From: an uncultured Kiritimatiellota bacterium
GTDB taxonomy: Bacteria > Verrucomicrobiota > Kiritimatiellia > RFP12 > DVOR01
DNA: 33,250 bases
Direction of reading: 5' to 3'
NCBI GenBank assembly: GCA_944391065.1
Contig: CALXSH010000018.1
Location: 1 to 33,250 of the forward strand
A program made the position numbers and the translations under genes. This document shows positions 32,817 to 33,250 of this stretch, one piece after another (position 1 is the first letter of the stretch; every line of letters starts with the position of its first letter). Under the pieces are notes generated by a model that was given only the letters and a program-made list of their open reading frames with translations, ran no database searches and had not been told where the DNA came from.

Positions 32817-33004
32817 GCCGACCGCTTCGCGCATCCCACCCCGGCCTTCATCCGCACTCCCGTCATTACCTCGACAAGATCTCGACAAAAACGCGCGAAA
32901 GCGTGTCAAAAAAGTGCCATTTTTATCCAATTTCTGCAAAAAAGTAACCGCGGCGCACCCTTTGCGTCCGCGGTGTGACTTTCTCTTGTTTATTGTGATA
33001 TGGA
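32817..33004. other. spacer between tRNA and polyvalent gene, with possible promoter
   Basis: A 188-bp spacer. On the minus strand TTGACA (32909-32904) is a perfect -35 box, but I find no convincing -10 at the usual distance. Two direct TCGACAA words (32871-32877 and 32882-32888 on the + strand) are spaced 11 bp and might be an operator. Nothing else is supported here. Confidence 0.35.
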
Positions 33005-33081
33005 TGGTGGATCTGGCTGGACTTGAACCAGCGACCAAGGGATTATGAGTCCCCTGCTCTGACCAACTGAGCTACAGATCC
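33005..33081 (-). tRNA. tRNA with anticodon CAT (elongator Met or Ile2)
   Basis: A complete cloverleaf on the minus strand: acceptor stem GGATCTG / CAGATCC, D-arm with GCTC / GAGC, anticodon stem GGGGA / TCCCT with loop CTCATAA (anticodon CAT), and T-arm GCTGG-TTCAAGT-CCAGC. The discriminator is A and the CCA is encoded (33007-33005). The paired first acceptor base pair and the lack of three G-C pairs next to the loop exclude initiator tRNA. CAT may mean elongator Met or, if the C is modified to lysidine, Ile. The anticodon and T-arm look like bacterial Ile2, so I leave it open. The polyvalent gene lies 0.2 kb beyond its 3' end in the same direction. Confidence 0.95.
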
Positions 33082-33250
33082 GAGGCGAACGGGCCGATGG
33101 GCCGGGCTTAAAATCGCGGATAGTATGCCTGATTTCGCGGCGTGCCGCAAGTTTCAGGCAATATGTGTTTACTTGGGTACGTTGTAAGATTAGGCCGTGG
33201 ATTTTCCAAGAGGAAGCGAAAGGCCCCCAGGGCCCCCCTAGGGGGGCCGG
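33082..33250. other. tRNA upstream region
   Basis: No gene seen. On the minus strand CATACTAT around 33119-33126 could be the tRNA's -10 box, with TTGCGG about 17 to 19 bp further upstream as the -35. The end of the window is G/C-homopolymer rich. Confidence 0.35.
33231..33248. repeat. perfect 18-bp GC palindrome at the window end
   Basis: GGCCCCCCTAGGGGGGCC is its own reverse complement. It can form a strong hairpin but lacks a T-run inside the window, so a terminator of a gene beyond the right edge is possible but not shown. Confidence 0.6.

Noticed and set aside
30276..32978. 900-codon open frame on the + strand opposite the polyvalent gene
   Set aside because: Gly/Glu/Ala/Val-biased, no domains; the minus-strand frame has recognisable modules including HExxH.
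32743..33048. Small + strand frame ending in DLAGLEPATKGL
   Set aside because: That peptide is the well-known translation of a tRNA gene read on the wrong strand.

Overview
The window reads as a GC-rich chromosomal segment of a Gram-negative-type bacterium, with one large accessory gene beside a tRNA at its right end. Lipoprotein signals, an AsmA-like protein, a Kdo/WaaP-like kinase, MurG, a SEDS protein, a CxxC/CxxC 'WNI.PR' protein and a Bacteroides-type GH84 enzyme together suggest a gut or host-associated member of the PVC group (Verrucomicrobiota/Kiritimatiellota/Lentisphaerota-like). This placement is an inference from gene content; no rRNA is present to test it.

Layout. 1-454: repeat-rich DNA without a supported gene, holding a 52-bp direct repeat. 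455-1055: a lipocalin-type lipoprotein with a good promoter, a probable frameshift in its signal peptide, and a bidirectional terminator shared with the next gene. 1075-3501 (-): a secreted GH84 beta-N-acetylglucosaminidase. 3631-10477 (-): an operon-like run transcribed right to left, consisting of a TPR lipoprotein, a NirJ/Ahb-like radical SAM enzyme, CvpA, DnaG primase, YraN and ArgG, closed by a strong terminator. 10607-15151 (+): murG overlapping a SWIM-SNF2 helicase gene. 15155-18136 (-): a Kdo/WaaP-like kinase, CorA and a DUF2851 protein. 18193-19552 (+): an FtsW/RodA (SEDS) protein. 19481-23856 (-): a 1135-residue AsmA-like protein, a zinc-ribbon-like protein and a small membrane protein. 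23857-24764: a gene-poor, less GC-rich stretch with four 16-bp palindromes at an exact 23-bp period. 24765-32816 (-): one gene of about 8 kb. 33005-33081 (-): a tRNA with anticodon CAT.

The most unusual content is the 8-kb gene. It encodes a phage/conjugative-element-type 'polyvalent' protein with no structural, portal, integrase or conjugation gene beside it. Reading from the N-terminus I see a hydrophobic Ala/Gly-rich region, an HExxH zincin-like metallopeptidase, an LPD3-like module, a MuF C-terminal-like module, a barnase/EndoU/ColE5/RelE-like nuclease (PBECR-like) module, two ADP-ribosyltransferase-like modules, a second LPD3-like module and a helical tail. Recurrent linkers, duplicated at DNA level, separate several modules, and most modules are visibly more AT-rich than the scaffold, so it looks like a cassette-built multi-effector protein. 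The 3' end is thrown out of frame at a run of seven C, and the 5' end has an in-frame TGA two codons after the only upstream ATG.

A second theme is promoter architecture. Several genes (murG, the kinase, the SEDS gene, the AsmA-like gene) have an extended -10 box (TGnTAnnnT) only 6 to 10 nt before the ATG and no Shine-Dalgarno sequence, which implies leaderless or nearly leaderless mRNAs. Other genes in the same window (lipocalin, GH84, argG, cvpA, corA, TPR lipoprotein) have clear GGAGG-type ribosome binding sites.
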